Shown piece by piece: positions 23,001 through 31,438 of a stretch of DNA of 64,000 nucleotides. Both the position numbers and the translations under genes were made by a program. The notes beneath the pieces were generated by a model that was given only the letters and a program-made list of their open reading frames with translations, was not told the origin of the DNA and ran no database searches. The DNA comes from Diphasiastrum complanatum (taxonomy: Eukaryota; Streptophyta; Lycopodiopsida; Lycopodiales; Lycopodiaceae). How positions within the stretch are numbered: position 1 is the stretch's first letter; each line of letters opens with the position of its first letter. The stretch covers positions 15,768,858 to 15,832,857 of the forward strand of contig CM055098.1 of the NCBI GenBank assembly GCA_029204225.1, read 5' to 3'.

Positions 23001-24326
23001 GGATGAGAAGGATCGCTGCCACTGATCCAACATGCTCATCTGACGCTCATGGCTCTGAACCATGCCCTGCTGCTGTGGATGGAACTGGAGTGGCCTCTCC
23101 TGGACCATGCACTGCACCTAAACCCTGCCCAGAACGTCATGTACTAGGCCATGCGCCTGTACCTAAGAAAACACCCATGAAGATCTGGATCAAATACTAG
23201 TATAGAATAGGCAATAGTGAATCGATTTCAAAGACTAATCTGCAATGATCTTGCAAAGGAACAATACCTCTGGCTTTTAGAAGCTTACCATTTCTAACCA
23301 CCATTTGCTAAATGAGGAGCCATACATGGATATTTATAGTAGGGCTAACATTAGGGTTGACTACATTAGGTTGGGCACCCATCTCTAGGGCAATACTCTT
23401 TGATGCATTGGGGGTTAAATTGCAATGAATATAATACAACATTACATTAATTTAAGCCTTAACATCCTTAATAACTAGTAGTCTGTGAAGTAGATAATTG
23501 TAATAAAATCATTGCAAGATCTATTATGTGATGCTGAAGATCTCATTTAGTACTCAATAGAAGTTGAAGTGTTTATGGTTCAAGTTTTTTGTTCCTGTTG
23601 CAATGTCTTCACTCAGTGACAAGCTGGTTGGAGGTATGAAGCTGTATCATAAGAGATTTTAGCCCTAGGACCTATTGCAACACAAAAGCATCAAAACACA
23701 AAGACAGAGAACGCTCAATCAACAAAAACTTTGTGAAGATCTTATTATGTTGTAAGCTCAAAATTTGAAAACTTCTGGATTGGAACTTGCATGATTTGAG
23801 TGCTATAAGTTGCACGATTTCGCTAGAGTGTCTATTGTGAGTGTGTGGATTAAGCTAAAAAGTGATTTTGGTATCAAAAATCTCTATTCTATTGAATGTT
23901 TAAAACCTCTACATGTTATGTCAAAGGTTATTGTTCTTTTCTGCAGAAGTCAAATTTGACCTCACATATCAAAGCAGTACACTTGCAAGTGAAGCCTTAT
24001 AGTTGCTCTTTTGAAAATTGTGGCAAGCGTTTCGCTTTCAAAAATGTCCGAGACAATCATGAAAAGACAGCAGCTCATCTACCTTGGCTTGTACGTTTTT
24101 GTGTGACTTGTTCAGTTTTTATTGCCACCCGACTTAGCTGAGATTCTCCTTTTGTTCCATATTGGCTACAATATCTGAGGGATGTCCTGTACGTGCTACT
24201 CTGTAGGGTGATTTCATCTCTGAGGAGAAGAAGCTTTTGTTAAAGCCAAAAGGTGGCAGAAAACGGATGGTATTTATGTCAGTCGATGACTTGTTTCTGA
24301 AGAGAGGACGCTGTTCTACATCTTAA
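13931..24326 (+). CDS. TFIIIA: Transcription factor IIIA, five exons with an 8.4-kb transposon-filled intron
   Basis: TFIIIA is the C2H2 zinc-finger protein that binds the internal control region of 5S rRNA genes to start RNA polymerase III transcription, and in plants also binds 5S rRNA. Proposed join: 13931-14074, 14488-14782, 15313-15542, 23947-24090, 24207-24326. All junctions are GT-AG and phase-consistent, giving 310 residues. Eight fingers can be counted, at about residues 25-45, 53-75, 82-104, 126-146, 155-178, 183-202, 212-235 and 243-267, then a C-terminal tail with KPKGGRKR and [10 protein letters not shown]. Finger order, the short finger 6 (C-x2-C-x11-H-x3-H) and the GDF...GG.KR tail match plant TFIIIA. 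Angiosperm proteins are longer and have another N-terminal finger; an upstream exon may be missing here. The start at 13931 is chosen because it lies just before finger 1; an in-frame start at 13868 is possible. Confidence 0.85.
14159..14270 (+). promoter_or_regulatory. Candidate stop-containing cassette exon (5S rRNA mimic, P5SM-like) in TFIIIA intron 1
   Basis: Seen: a CTAACAG acceptor ending at 14158, a 112-base segment and a strong donor GTGAGT at 14271. Read in the phase of exon 1, it hits TGA after 14 codons, so inclusion would truncate the protein. It contains CCAAG-GAA-CTTGG and a longer stem, CCTCAGAA paired with TTCTGGAGG (one bulged G). Known: land plants regulate TFIIIA by a suicide exon at this place whose RNA mimics 5S rRNA and is bound by ribosomal protein L5. 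The 8-mer TCAGAACT here also occurs in plant 5S rRNA near loop C. Inference: this is that exon. Caution: part of it resembles gypsy 3' sequence at 63455-63500. The acceptor choice is uncertain. Confidence 0.55.
14488..14782 (+). CDS. TFIIIA: TFIIIA exon 2
   Basis: Acceptor is CAAGCAG at 14481-14487 and donor is GTATGC from 14783. It encodes fingers 2, 3 and 4. Fingers 2 and 3 are C-x4-C type. Finger 4 reads YPCECGKEF, with only one residue between its cysteines. Confidence 0.85.
15313..15542 (+). CDS. TFIIIA: TFIIIA exon 3
   Basis: Acceptor is TTTTGGCAG and donor is GTATTTCC. The exon holds fingers 5 and 6 and the cysteine half of finger 7, ending at SHGYTR. The rest of finger 7 is 8.4 kb downstream. 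Confidence 0.85.
15543..16138. other. TFIIIA: Start of TFIIIA intron 3
   Basis: AT-rich intronic sequence between the exon 3 donor and the first transposon piece. No reading frame of known family. Confidence 0.55.
16139..16505 (-). mobile_element. hAT transposase C-terminal part (left piece)
   Basis: Two exon-like blocks read on the minus strand. The first (about 16505-16400) starts after a TTTTCAG acceptor and gives [20 protein letters not shown], ending at a CACAG/GTATGA donor. The second (about 16310-16160) follows a TTGCAG acceptor and gives [11 protein letters not shown] then [18 protein letters not shown]. These are the conserved segments after the catalytic region in DUF659-containing hAT transposases. 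A stop lies in the second block. It pairs with the N-terminal piece at 22300-23200, on the other side of the gypsy element. Confidence 0.7.
16525..18123 (-). pseudogene. Gypsy RNase H end and integrase
   Basis: The frame begins in RNase H ([20 protein letters not shown], then VADALSRMP). It has the integrase zinc-binding region (H-x-N...GHPG ... CQKCQ), the catalytic core Asp at SMDFIVGL, the second Asp at VSDRDSKF and the Glu at [13 protein letters not shown], then a C-terminal beta domain with [14 protein letters not shown] and [10 protein letters not shown]. All three catalytic acids are present. The N-terminal side is cut off from the RT by a deletion in RNase H near 18222, and the C-terminus runs into hAT sequence at 16525. 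Confidence 0.85.
18222..20008 (-). pseudogene. Gypsy zinc knuckle, protease and reverse transcriptase
   Basis: Frame 20008-18785 begins at the knuckle [15 protein letters not shown] and continues through a Lys-rich linker, the protease region [19 protein letters not shown], and the RT from [20 protein letters not shown] to [20 protein letters not shown]. It ends out of frame at [13 protein letters not shown]. Frame 18812-18222 resumes as [19 protein letters not shown], with catalytic box [14 protein letters not shown], and ends at TDASDYSD, where roughly 80 bases of RNase H present in the plus-strand relative are missing. The protease active site reads DDG rather than the usual DSG or DTG. 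Confidence 0.85.
20082..21035 (-). pseudogene. Gypsy gag
   Basis: Frame 21035-20484 starts with ATG near the end of the leader. It has an acidic N-terminal part, a Ser/Pro-rich linker, then the capsid segment [21 protein letters not shown] and MAYKWWLNL. After a break it resumes at 20321-20082 ([32 protein letters not shown]) and leads into the zinc knuckle. The order is typical of Ty3/gypsy gag, but the breaks make it non-functional. Confidence 0.75.
21036..21927 (-). other. Gypsy leader between primer site and gag
   Basis: Untranslated leader of the minus-strand gypsy element. It contains repeated GCGCTGGNCC / CCAGCGCTG-type short motifs and no domain-bearing frame. Open frames here (for example 21126-21416) show no known family. 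Confidence 0.6.
21928..21938 (-). promoter_or_regulatory. Primer-binding site (initiator tRNA-Met) of gypsy element
   Basis: The minus strand reads TGGTATCAGAGCC, one base after the LTR end ATTACA. It is the same tRNA primer as in the copia elements. Confidence 0.85.
21940..22297 (-). mobile_element. 5' LTR of the minus-strand gypsy element
   Basis: The plus-strand start TGTAATAG and end CTCGTAACA give a TG...CA LTR of about 358 bases. The outer edge is fixed by the resumption of the hAT reading frame at 22300, and the inner edge by the primer site. No second LTR copy was found. Confidence 0.7.
22300..23200 (-). mobile_element. hAT transposase N-terminal and DUF659 part (right piece)
   Basis: Minus-strand reading, with frame changes, gives a Pro/Ser/His-rich spacer, then [20 protein letters not shown] (about 22790-22730), an intron-like gap, and the DUF659 core [20 protein letters not shown] (about 22520-22460), with [16 protein letters not shown] and [14 protein letters not shown] to VVQVVT at 22300. 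This is the plant hAT (Ac/Tam3-type) transposase arrangement. About 150 residues expected between VVQVVT and LRLVD are absent from the window. That is consistent with a deletion that also removed the gypsy 3' LTR. Confidence 0.75.
23201..23946. other. TFIIIA: End of TFIIIA intron 3
   Basis: AT-rich intronic sequence with no recognised frame. It ends in the pyrimidine-rich TTGTTCTTTTCTGCAG acceptor. Confidence 0.6.
23947..24090 (+). CDS. TFIIIA: TFIIIA exon 4
   Basis: Acceptor is TTTTCTGCAG. It starts [12 protein letters not shown], completing finger 7 across the transposon-filled intron, and encodes finger 8 ([10 protein letters not shown] ... H-x5-H). The donor is taken as GTACGT from 24091, which keeps phase 0. 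Confidence 0.85.
24207..24326 (+). CDS. TFIIIA: TFIIIA exon 5 and stop codon
   Basis: Acceptor is CTCTGTAG. It encodes a 39-residue basic tail ([11 protein letters not shown] ... GGRKRM ... LFLKRGR), ending in TAA at 24324-24326. The spacing and residues match the end of plant TFIIIA proteins. An acidic LNDLDLSNFNDDE stretch after another acceptor at about 24650 would lie in the 3' UTR. Confidence 0.8.
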   Translation, partial: GDFISEEKKLLLKPKGGRKRMVFMSVDDLFLKRGRCSTS

Positions 24327-25299
24327 AGGTCAAATTGGCAGTTTTGTTGACCTTGCATCAAAGTCATAAACAAATAGTAGCTCTCAACTAAGCAAAATGT
24401 TGTGGCTATTTTTTTATTGTCGCTGCTGGCTCTTTTAAAATACTTGCAGCAAATGGTTTCATAACTGGTGCTTTGAATCATGTACCAGTCAACACTTAAT
24501 AGTGTATATGACTTGCAGTTCCTTTTAGCACATTTCAAAGCTTTAATATTCAATTCGTATGCGGTGAACTGATACACTATTGGATCTCGTTGGACCATAA
24601 AGCTTCAGCATATATTTTGTCTTACAAGTGATGCCTTTTGTCCCCTGTAGAACTTAATGATTTGGATCTCTCAAATTTTAATGATGATGAGAATGTACTG
24701 TTAGAGGAGATTCTTAGAATCCTTCAGCTGATAATTTGGTTTATTAGCTTCTTCAAGAAAGACTGACGTTTTCTGTAACTTATTCCCCAGGTATCAAAAC
24801 TGGACATATTAATGTGGTCCTCTGCTGCAGATTTATTAAATCAACTGCTGATGCAATATGTTTTTCAAGAATGAGACGCTGTACAAAATTGGTAAGAACA
24901 AGAGCATGCTGAAGTTCATCTGAGCAAGGTTGACATGTCACCCACATGAACTGATGCTGGCTTGCCTCTATAGCATCCTTATGGTGTTCCAAACAATTCC
25001 ATGTGCTTGAACACTATCCAGAATTAGTTACTGGGGCACAGCTACATAATCCTAGGTACTGTATGATTTAAAGGTCCGGCGACTTCTGGTTTAGACTAGA
25101 AATTTTATTTGGACCTCATCAATTGATATTATCAATGTATAGGTACACCACTAATATCAAACTTTGGGTAACCATTACTAGTATCGCTTAAATGGTATAT
25201 GTTTTTAGTACTATTAGCAAGTGTGCAGCAGTTGTCTGGGAACTTCATCCAAGTTGTGGTCAGCTGGTTTATGTTCTATGGTGGAAATTCTCCATACAC

Positions 25300-25580
25300 T
25301 GACCCACAGTAAATGTTGAGATTAGATTTGAGGCTCACATGTCATGCAATTTGTTGTGACGCTTTTATTGAGCATCATTAAATGCTGAGATATGATGTTT
25401 AGATTTGGATGTTATGCAATTCCCTCACGATGCTTTTATTGACCCACACTTAATATTGAGATTTGACCTGTGGTCTTCAATCCTTTCTTGAGCTGATGTA
25501 TTTGAATTTTGGACTGTTCTTTCTTTTATGTGATCTAAAATAGGAAAATGGATTATGACATGCTGAGATATGATGTTTAG
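25300..25580. repeat. Imperfect tandem repeat
   Basis: A unit of about 75-80 bases, containing GATGTTATGCAATTCCCTC, CGATGCTTTTATTGA and ATGCTGAGATATGATGTTTAG, is repeated two to three times with mismatches. Confidence 0.6.
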
Positions 25581-27124
25581 ATCAGCTTACTGAGAAGAAG
25601 ACTTTGTGGGTGGGCCCAAGAGTTGAAGATTGCAAGTCTCTAAGGCATGACTGATTTATGTTTTTGCCAATCTTATTCTTAGTTACAACCAAAGGGTTTG
25701 TGCTAGTTCTTTCTATCCTTAGGGATGCATTCTACCCACCATCTATGCTAATTTGTTAGGTGTTGGGCAACTTGAAGTGATGAAATGTGAATTTTTTTAC
25801 GATGGAGTAGATACTTCATTTCACATCACCTGCTTTTTAGTGCTATCATTCATGTCTAAGTTTGTCGTTACACATCCTGAAAAGTGAAAGAGACTCAGTA
25901 CATTGGTCTTTGTACAAACATGTGGAAGCTAATGTGGACATATGTTTGTTCATGTGACCTATGCCTACTTTTGGCTGTTGATGAAGTGAGTAGAAATGGC
26001 ATAGCATTTGGTTTGTACTTCTCCAATGAACAAATGTTCTTATCTATGCGAGTGCTATTCTTCATCTTAATTAGAGGAGTTGACTCAATAGGGTTGAAGA
26101 TTGCACATCTCTTTTGCTACGTTGGGTATTATTTTACACATATCAGTGATATAATTTCTCTTTGCACCTATTACAAACAAGACTACAATTCCTCTTCGCA
26201 CCTAGTACAAACAAGACTACGAATCCTATCGATGATGGCATTCATTTGTGGAATTGCTAACCAAATTATCAAAGGCATTTTTGGAAGATATAAGTACAAC
26301 TCTAGGGCCCTTATGAGTTCTAGCTAGCTTGTGCTCAAGGTCATCTCTTTGCATATGTGAGTCTTATTTACAAGTAGTGGGAGAAGTGCTTAAAAAAAAG
26401 TAGAAAGGTCTTTACTCAAGAACTTAAAGTCTGAACTGTCATTATTATCAATTTTATTGTAACTTTGGGCCCAAGAGGGCCGATTAGAAAGCAACACCTC
26501 ATCAAATGGTGATTATATATGTTTTAAATCCTTAGTAATCTTAAGCAAGCAATATCATTTTTACACTTTGAGCTTTTCATCTTCAAACTCATCCTTCTTT
26601 TTTTGCTGCTCTCTCTTACACTATTCTTTGTTGCTCCCATTGTGGCTGAGTAGTGTTAGGAAATGTGATAGTTAATATATTTATGAGCATGCTTGCCATT
26701 GTCTATTTGCAAGTGACTGCATGAAGAAGTAGGATAAGCTTGTGTCATGTCCTCTTTCTGGAGAATCTACTGTTAATAATTTTGTAACTTTGGTCAACAA
26801 GCTCTATGATATAACTGTAAAATGATATCTTTTTGTGTTCTTTTTCCATACCAATCCCTTTTCATTGACTCCGAGAGCTATTTAAACATGTTTCTTGCTG
26901 TCTCTGTTCATTCTTTATGCATGTAGATGATGAAACCTGTCAATATTTTGAAGCCTTTTAACATACTTGCCCATTCCGAACTTGCTTCCATCCGTGATCT
27001 TCCTTTTTGATAATATATTGAGGATAATTCGATAAAAAGGACCGAATTCTTTGCCTGTAATCTGATGAACCTGGTTTGGAATGGGCCCCATGTTAAATAT
27101 TTATGATTTTCCACGCTCCGAAAC

Positions 27125-27149
27125 GGAACACGTTCTGGGAACGTGTTCC
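27125..27149. repeat. Perfect 11-bp inverted repeat
   Basis: GGAACACGTTC and GAACGTGTTCC are exact reverse complements separated by TGG. Further GTTCC/GGAAC half-sites follow to 27174. Confidence 0.85.
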
Positions 27150-28004
27150 AGAACGCATTCCGTTCCGGAACAGGCAACATCTTCTTGACAGAGCCTCTTA
27201 AGTGATGCTCTTTTATGTGTTCAATCATCGTGTTAAGTTTATCGCATGACTAAAAATGTTAATGCCTCATCTTTTGCAAACTCATGACATTCTTGAGGTC
27301 AAAAGACTGGCACTAAGAACAATTATTTCTTTCAGACAGAATATAATCATTGTGCTCCACAGGAATGAGTAGAATTTCAGATAACTTGGAAATTTTATGG
27401 AAAGTTGGGAAGAGTCTTCTTTTGACATTAAAGATTGGAGAGATATGCCCATTTCAGTGTCCCTTTTATAGTTTTGAAATCTGAAAACCAACAGCAAATC
27501 TGATAGATGATATTTGGACAATCAGACTATTCTTTGTAACTATAGAAATACTTTGGAACTGAAAGTAAAATTTGTTATTTAAATCTCAAATTAAATAAGT
27601 TATTTCATTTCTAAGGACAGAATCAGCTTTTCAAGACGGATTGTGTTTGGGCTACAACACTAACGTTTTTATATGAATAACAAACATGTTACAACCAAGT
27701 TCTGAAACATCCACACCTGAAACGTCACAAACATTTGGAAGATGTTTCCAAACATTTGAAATCCTTTTCCCCCATTTTTTTGAGTGGTGTTATGTCCAGA
27801 AACAACGACCACGGCAGCTATACTTCGCAAGCAAACATATGGGGTGTAGCTCAATTGGATGCTCCCATCTTCTTCTTACCAAAAAAGCCCTGTTATTTAG
27901 GTCAAAGGTGACTGCATTTTATAAGCCCAAATTCAAATTCAAAAACCAGATTTTTCTATCATTCCCCTTATATTTCCCCCCCCCCTTGCATGGCAATTAA
28001 ATTT

Positions 28005-28596
28005 TAGAAATTTACATGCATTGAAAAAACAAAACAAAATTCTAAATTTACCCGCCCACCGTTGAGCCTTAAAGGCATTGCCCTGGGGTTTGGCCCTAGC
28101 CCAGTGTTATTGTGCCACATGGCACGGGTAGGGGCAGGCAGAAAATTTGGTTTTCGCGGGTGTGAGCGCCAGGCTACGCGTGGTCCCAGGTAGGCAGGCG
28201 CCGGGCAGCCTGGCACCAACCAAGTGGCGCTGAGCAGCCAAGGGCACACAGGCCGACGTCGGGCAGCCAGGTTCGCACGGCTGGGCACCAGGCAACGAGC
28301 GGCTGTAGCACAGTGGCGCCGGGCAGCTCCAGGGGTGGCGCCAGATCCATGCCCAAGCACACACACATAGGTGGAATGAGGGGTTTGCATATATATTCCC
28401 TCTGCGTAATGCCATGAAAACGCTTATGGGATATATACTTTGGTTGCCCGGACACGTGGCACCCAGGCAGCCAAATTAAAAAAAAAAAATGTGTGCCTGT
28501 GGTGGAGCTGGGGCCAAAGTGGGCAGTGCTCTGAAGATACAGGCCCGGGCCCCCAACCCCTGTCCCCCCAAAAAAAAAATGCAACGCAAACATCAT
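28005..28596. other. GC-rich segment interrupting the copia element
   Basis: Base composition jumps to GC-rich in an otherwise AT-rich region. The sequence is full of GGGCAGC, CAGGCAGCC and GGCACC variants. The copia reading frame stops making sense at the run of A at about 28570-28580; on the minus strand the junction is a T run followed by GGGGGGACAGGGG. Another A run lies at 28478-28489. No protein domain was recognised in the long frames it contains. A retroposed transcript or SINE-like insertion is possible. Confidence 0.45.
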
Positions 28597-29311
28597 TCTT
28601 CAAGATGAAGCAAACACCATGCTTAAAGTGGACATCCAAACCACTTTCTAAGAGTAGACCAACACTAAGCATATTCTTGGTGATTGATGATACATAAAGG
28701 ACATTTTCTAGATCCATGCATTTTGAGAATTTTAGATACAAAGAGATGGCGCCAACACCATCTATCCTACACTCTTCATCATTTGCAGTAAAGAAAAACT
28801 TTTTAGTATCATTGAAAGAGTGTAAGGTTGAGAAAAAGTCCTTTTCACAAGACATGTGGGAGCTAGCCCCACTGTCGATCCACCAATTGTCTCTTGAATT
28901 GCTATTGCTTGTTGGTGAGGATGTAGATGCCATCAAGAATACATCTAATTCATCCTCCTCCTCCTCCTTTGCAAGGTTTCCTTGTTTGTCCTCCTCCACT
29001 TGTGCTCTTAGCCTCTTGTAGCATTCAGATGCATAATGCCCCTTCTTTCCACAAAAGAAGCATTTCTGCTTTGACTTGTTCTTTGAGCTTGATGCATCAT
29101 CCTCTTCTTTGGCCTCCTTTGGATGCTTCTTCTTTCCATTAGTATTCTTTCTGCCCTTGAATGAGAAATTGGCTTTCTCATCACCATCCTGCAACGACAA
29201 GGAACTCATCCTAGATTTTGCATGAACCATCCTACACTCTTCAGCCACTAATACACCGTGAAGTTTTTCTATAGTTGGCAAAGTGTCTTGGATGGCAAAT
29301 CTTTGGACCAA
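28597..29311 (-). pseudogene. copia gag zinc knuckle and protease, truncated
   Basis: The frame shows a coiled, Lys-rich region, a CCHC knuckle CFFCGKKGHYASEC, an acidic linker, then the protease WWIDSGASSHMSCEKDFF and the following LENVLYVSSITKNMLSVGLL. This is the gag-protease joint of copia elements. Translation would run into the foreign GC-rich segment after KNDVCVA. Confidence 0.8.
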
Positions 29312-29451
29312 ATTTGCAAAGTCATCTCCTAGACCATTAAGGACAATTTGTACAAGCTCTCCATCATGAATCTTCTCTCAAATGGAAGCCAACTCCCTAT
29401 TTAGAGACTTGATTTTGAGTACATAATCCCGTGCACTCTCCTCACTTCTCC

Positions 29452-29754
29452 TCATGCTTTGCAAAATTTGATTTCTAAGCATAAGAATTCTAGAAGTGTT
29501 GCTAGACTCATAGATTGATTTAAAGACTCCCAAGCCTCTTTAGTACTAGTACAAACTGATACTTCTCTCAACAAATCATTGCTCACATTCATCTTCACAC
29601 AATGAAGTGCAAGCCTAGATTGCTTCTTGTATCTAGCTAACTCATGTGCACCTAGAGGTTCATCTTCATCTTCAATCAAGAACTCATAAAGGTCTTGGAT
29701 CACCAAGAGTGACTCCATCCTGACCTTCCAAATAGCATAATTTGTAGAATTCAA
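29452..29754 (-). pseudogene. copia gag (UBN2 domain) fragment
   Basis: It reads NSTNYAIWKVRMESLLVIQD, EDEPLGAHELARYKKQSRLA and STKEAWESL, which are UBN2 capsid motifs. A frame break separates it from the knuckle frame at 29311. Confidence 0.75.
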
Positions 29755-30590
29755 CTTCTCACTAGCTTCTAGAAGGTATCTCCAGCAGATCCCATCTTAC
29801 TAGTGACTTCTACAAACACGAAATAGATTTGATTGACTTGAAACTCACAAAGGTCTCACACTTGCAGTGTTTCACTCAAATTTGATTTCTAATCCAACAA
29901 ATGGTTATAATCACTCCCTCACAAAGTTGGAATGAAGATAAGATGAAGTGAAAACTATTTTCAAACAAATCTTGCCAAGAAATGAATTTGATTGTTTCTA
30001 GAAACTCACTTCTAGAAACTCACTAAGGTCTCTCTCTTGTAGTTTTTTACTCAAATTAGATTTCTAATCCAACAAATGGACTTATAATCTCAGTTCTAGC
30101 ACTCCCTCACAAAGTTGGAATGAAGATAAGATGATGTGAAATCTACTTACAATCAAATCTTGTCAGTTTTGGCTATTTTTGGACAATAACATGACTAAAT
30201 CTCCCTCACACTTTTTGATGTACTTTCAAGACCTGTAAAACAAGTTTAGAGGACCTGATTTCAGCCTAGATTAATTAGATCTCATGACCCTATGTCAAAT
30301 CTAATCAATGGCACTCAATCTTGGTAGCTTATCCTAAGATTTTCACCAAAATATACATCAAAAGCTCACAAATTGAATTTCTTTGGATCAAATGAATACC
30401 ATGCATTAAATGAAGGTTCATAGGTGCCCACACATGTGGATAGTACGGATTTGGACCCCTACCAAGTTTGGGATCAAATCTCCTCACCAAAATCAAGATT
30501 CTAGCTTGTCCTCTCAATACTAGTTTTTAGCACCAAAACTTGCTAAAAATGAATTTGCATTAGATCAATGGCTTATGCTCTTGTACTTGG

Positions 30591-30601
30591 CTCTGATACC
30601 A
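30591..30601 (-). promoter_or_regulatory. Primer-binding site of copia element C
   Basis: The minus strand reads TGGTATCAGAGCC directly after the LTR end TTTCACA. Confidence 0.85.
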
Positions 30602-31431
30602 TGTGAAAGTACTGTACTTTAAGACTATAAATGGATCTACAAAAGATCCACAAGAGTGATTGGATACTTGCTTAACAATCTATCAAAAAACTAGACACAA
30701 AAAAGTTGATCTAGATTGGCAATTTGACAAACAACAAGCATCAACAATCAAAAGCATTGATCAACATTGAAATCCGAGCCCACATGTGTGTACTACAGGC
30801 TTTAGTACGGCCTTCAACCTGAGAAACAAGTAGAAATTGATTTGGTTGCTTTTGGATCACAAAAACTCAATGTACATAGTGAACTAGCTTGAGATTGCTA
30901 ATGAGCTCCAAAAATTTTCTATCTTCTCACTATGGGAGCTTGGAATACATAGCAAATTCGACTTCCTTCTTGAAGTTAGGTGGATTTCCAACATGTAATA
31001 AGGAAGTTAACTCACTCTCCTTGACCTAAAATAAAACCCTAAGCTAGATCCTAGAGTTATGTTTGGTAGGTAGCTAGTTGGTCAAATTTTCACCTTAAAC
31101 TTAAGTGTAAGTCCTATAAAGTAGGAATCATTACCAAAATGACATGACCAACCCTATGGACTTGACCTAACCAGTGGATTGCCACGTGGCATCTTGGCCT
31201 CACCTGTGTGAAATCCACTTATGTACAAAATTTACATCATACTACATGGTTTTTGATCAAACTAGATTTGCCATTTTTTGGCAATTCTTCACAATAAGGT
31301 CCTTTATCAAACCAGCTTCACTAATTTAGAATCTTCAATTACATGCACTAAAAATGTAAACACTAAAAATGCATAACCTCTAATTATCTTGTCACAAAAT
31401 TAAAGGTCCCAAAACTGTACAAGATTAGACA
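30602..31431 (-). mobile_element. LTR of copia element C
   Basis: TGTGAAAGTACTG at the inner edge and GATTAGACA at the outer edge give TG...CA ends and about 830 bases. Homology to the second copy at 40827-41512 supports the inner two-thirds. Its outer edge lies eight bases from the NBP35 pseudogene. Confidence 0.65.
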
Positions 31432-31438
31432 AAAGGAA

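Larger units (their letters stand above)
24327..28004. other. Intergenic, dispersed degenerate repeats, no gene recognised
   Basis: No protein family was recognised. The open frame at 25884-26327 (147 codons) lacks any domain and sits in sequence that recurs loosely at 38.1-39.1 kb. Shared phrases include GATGTGGACATATGTTTG-like text, TTGAAGATTGCA and AAGTGATGAAATGTGA. It is therefore probably part of an old unnamed repeat. A tRNA A-box-like TAGCTCAATTGG lies at 27846-27857 without a matching B box. Confidence 0.5.
28597..31431 (-). mobile_element. Ty1/copia element C, 5' end with one LTR
   Basis: Minus-strand order: LTR (30602-31431), primer site (30591-30601), leader of about 0.8 kb, gag and protease start. 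It is cut by the GC-rich segment at 28596, so integrase, RT and the second LTR are missing. A relative of its leader and LTR lies at 40130-41512. Confidence 0.8.

Noticed and set aside
24323-24992. Minus-strand frames just after TFIIIA
   Set aside because: They overlap the likely TFIIIA 3' UTR and show no known motif.
25884-26327. 147-codon plus-strand frame
   Set aside because: No domain or splice context, hydrophobic composition typical of AT-rich chance frames, and it lies in a dispersed repeat.
27846-27857. tRNA A-box-like TAGCTCAATTGG, suggesting a tRNA or SINE
   Set aside because: No B box at the right distance and no cloverleaf pairing in the following 70 bases.
28004-28596. Several long overlapping frames in the GC-rich block
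   Set aside because: They are open in all frames because of high GC and few stop codons. Residues are low-complexity and no family is seen.
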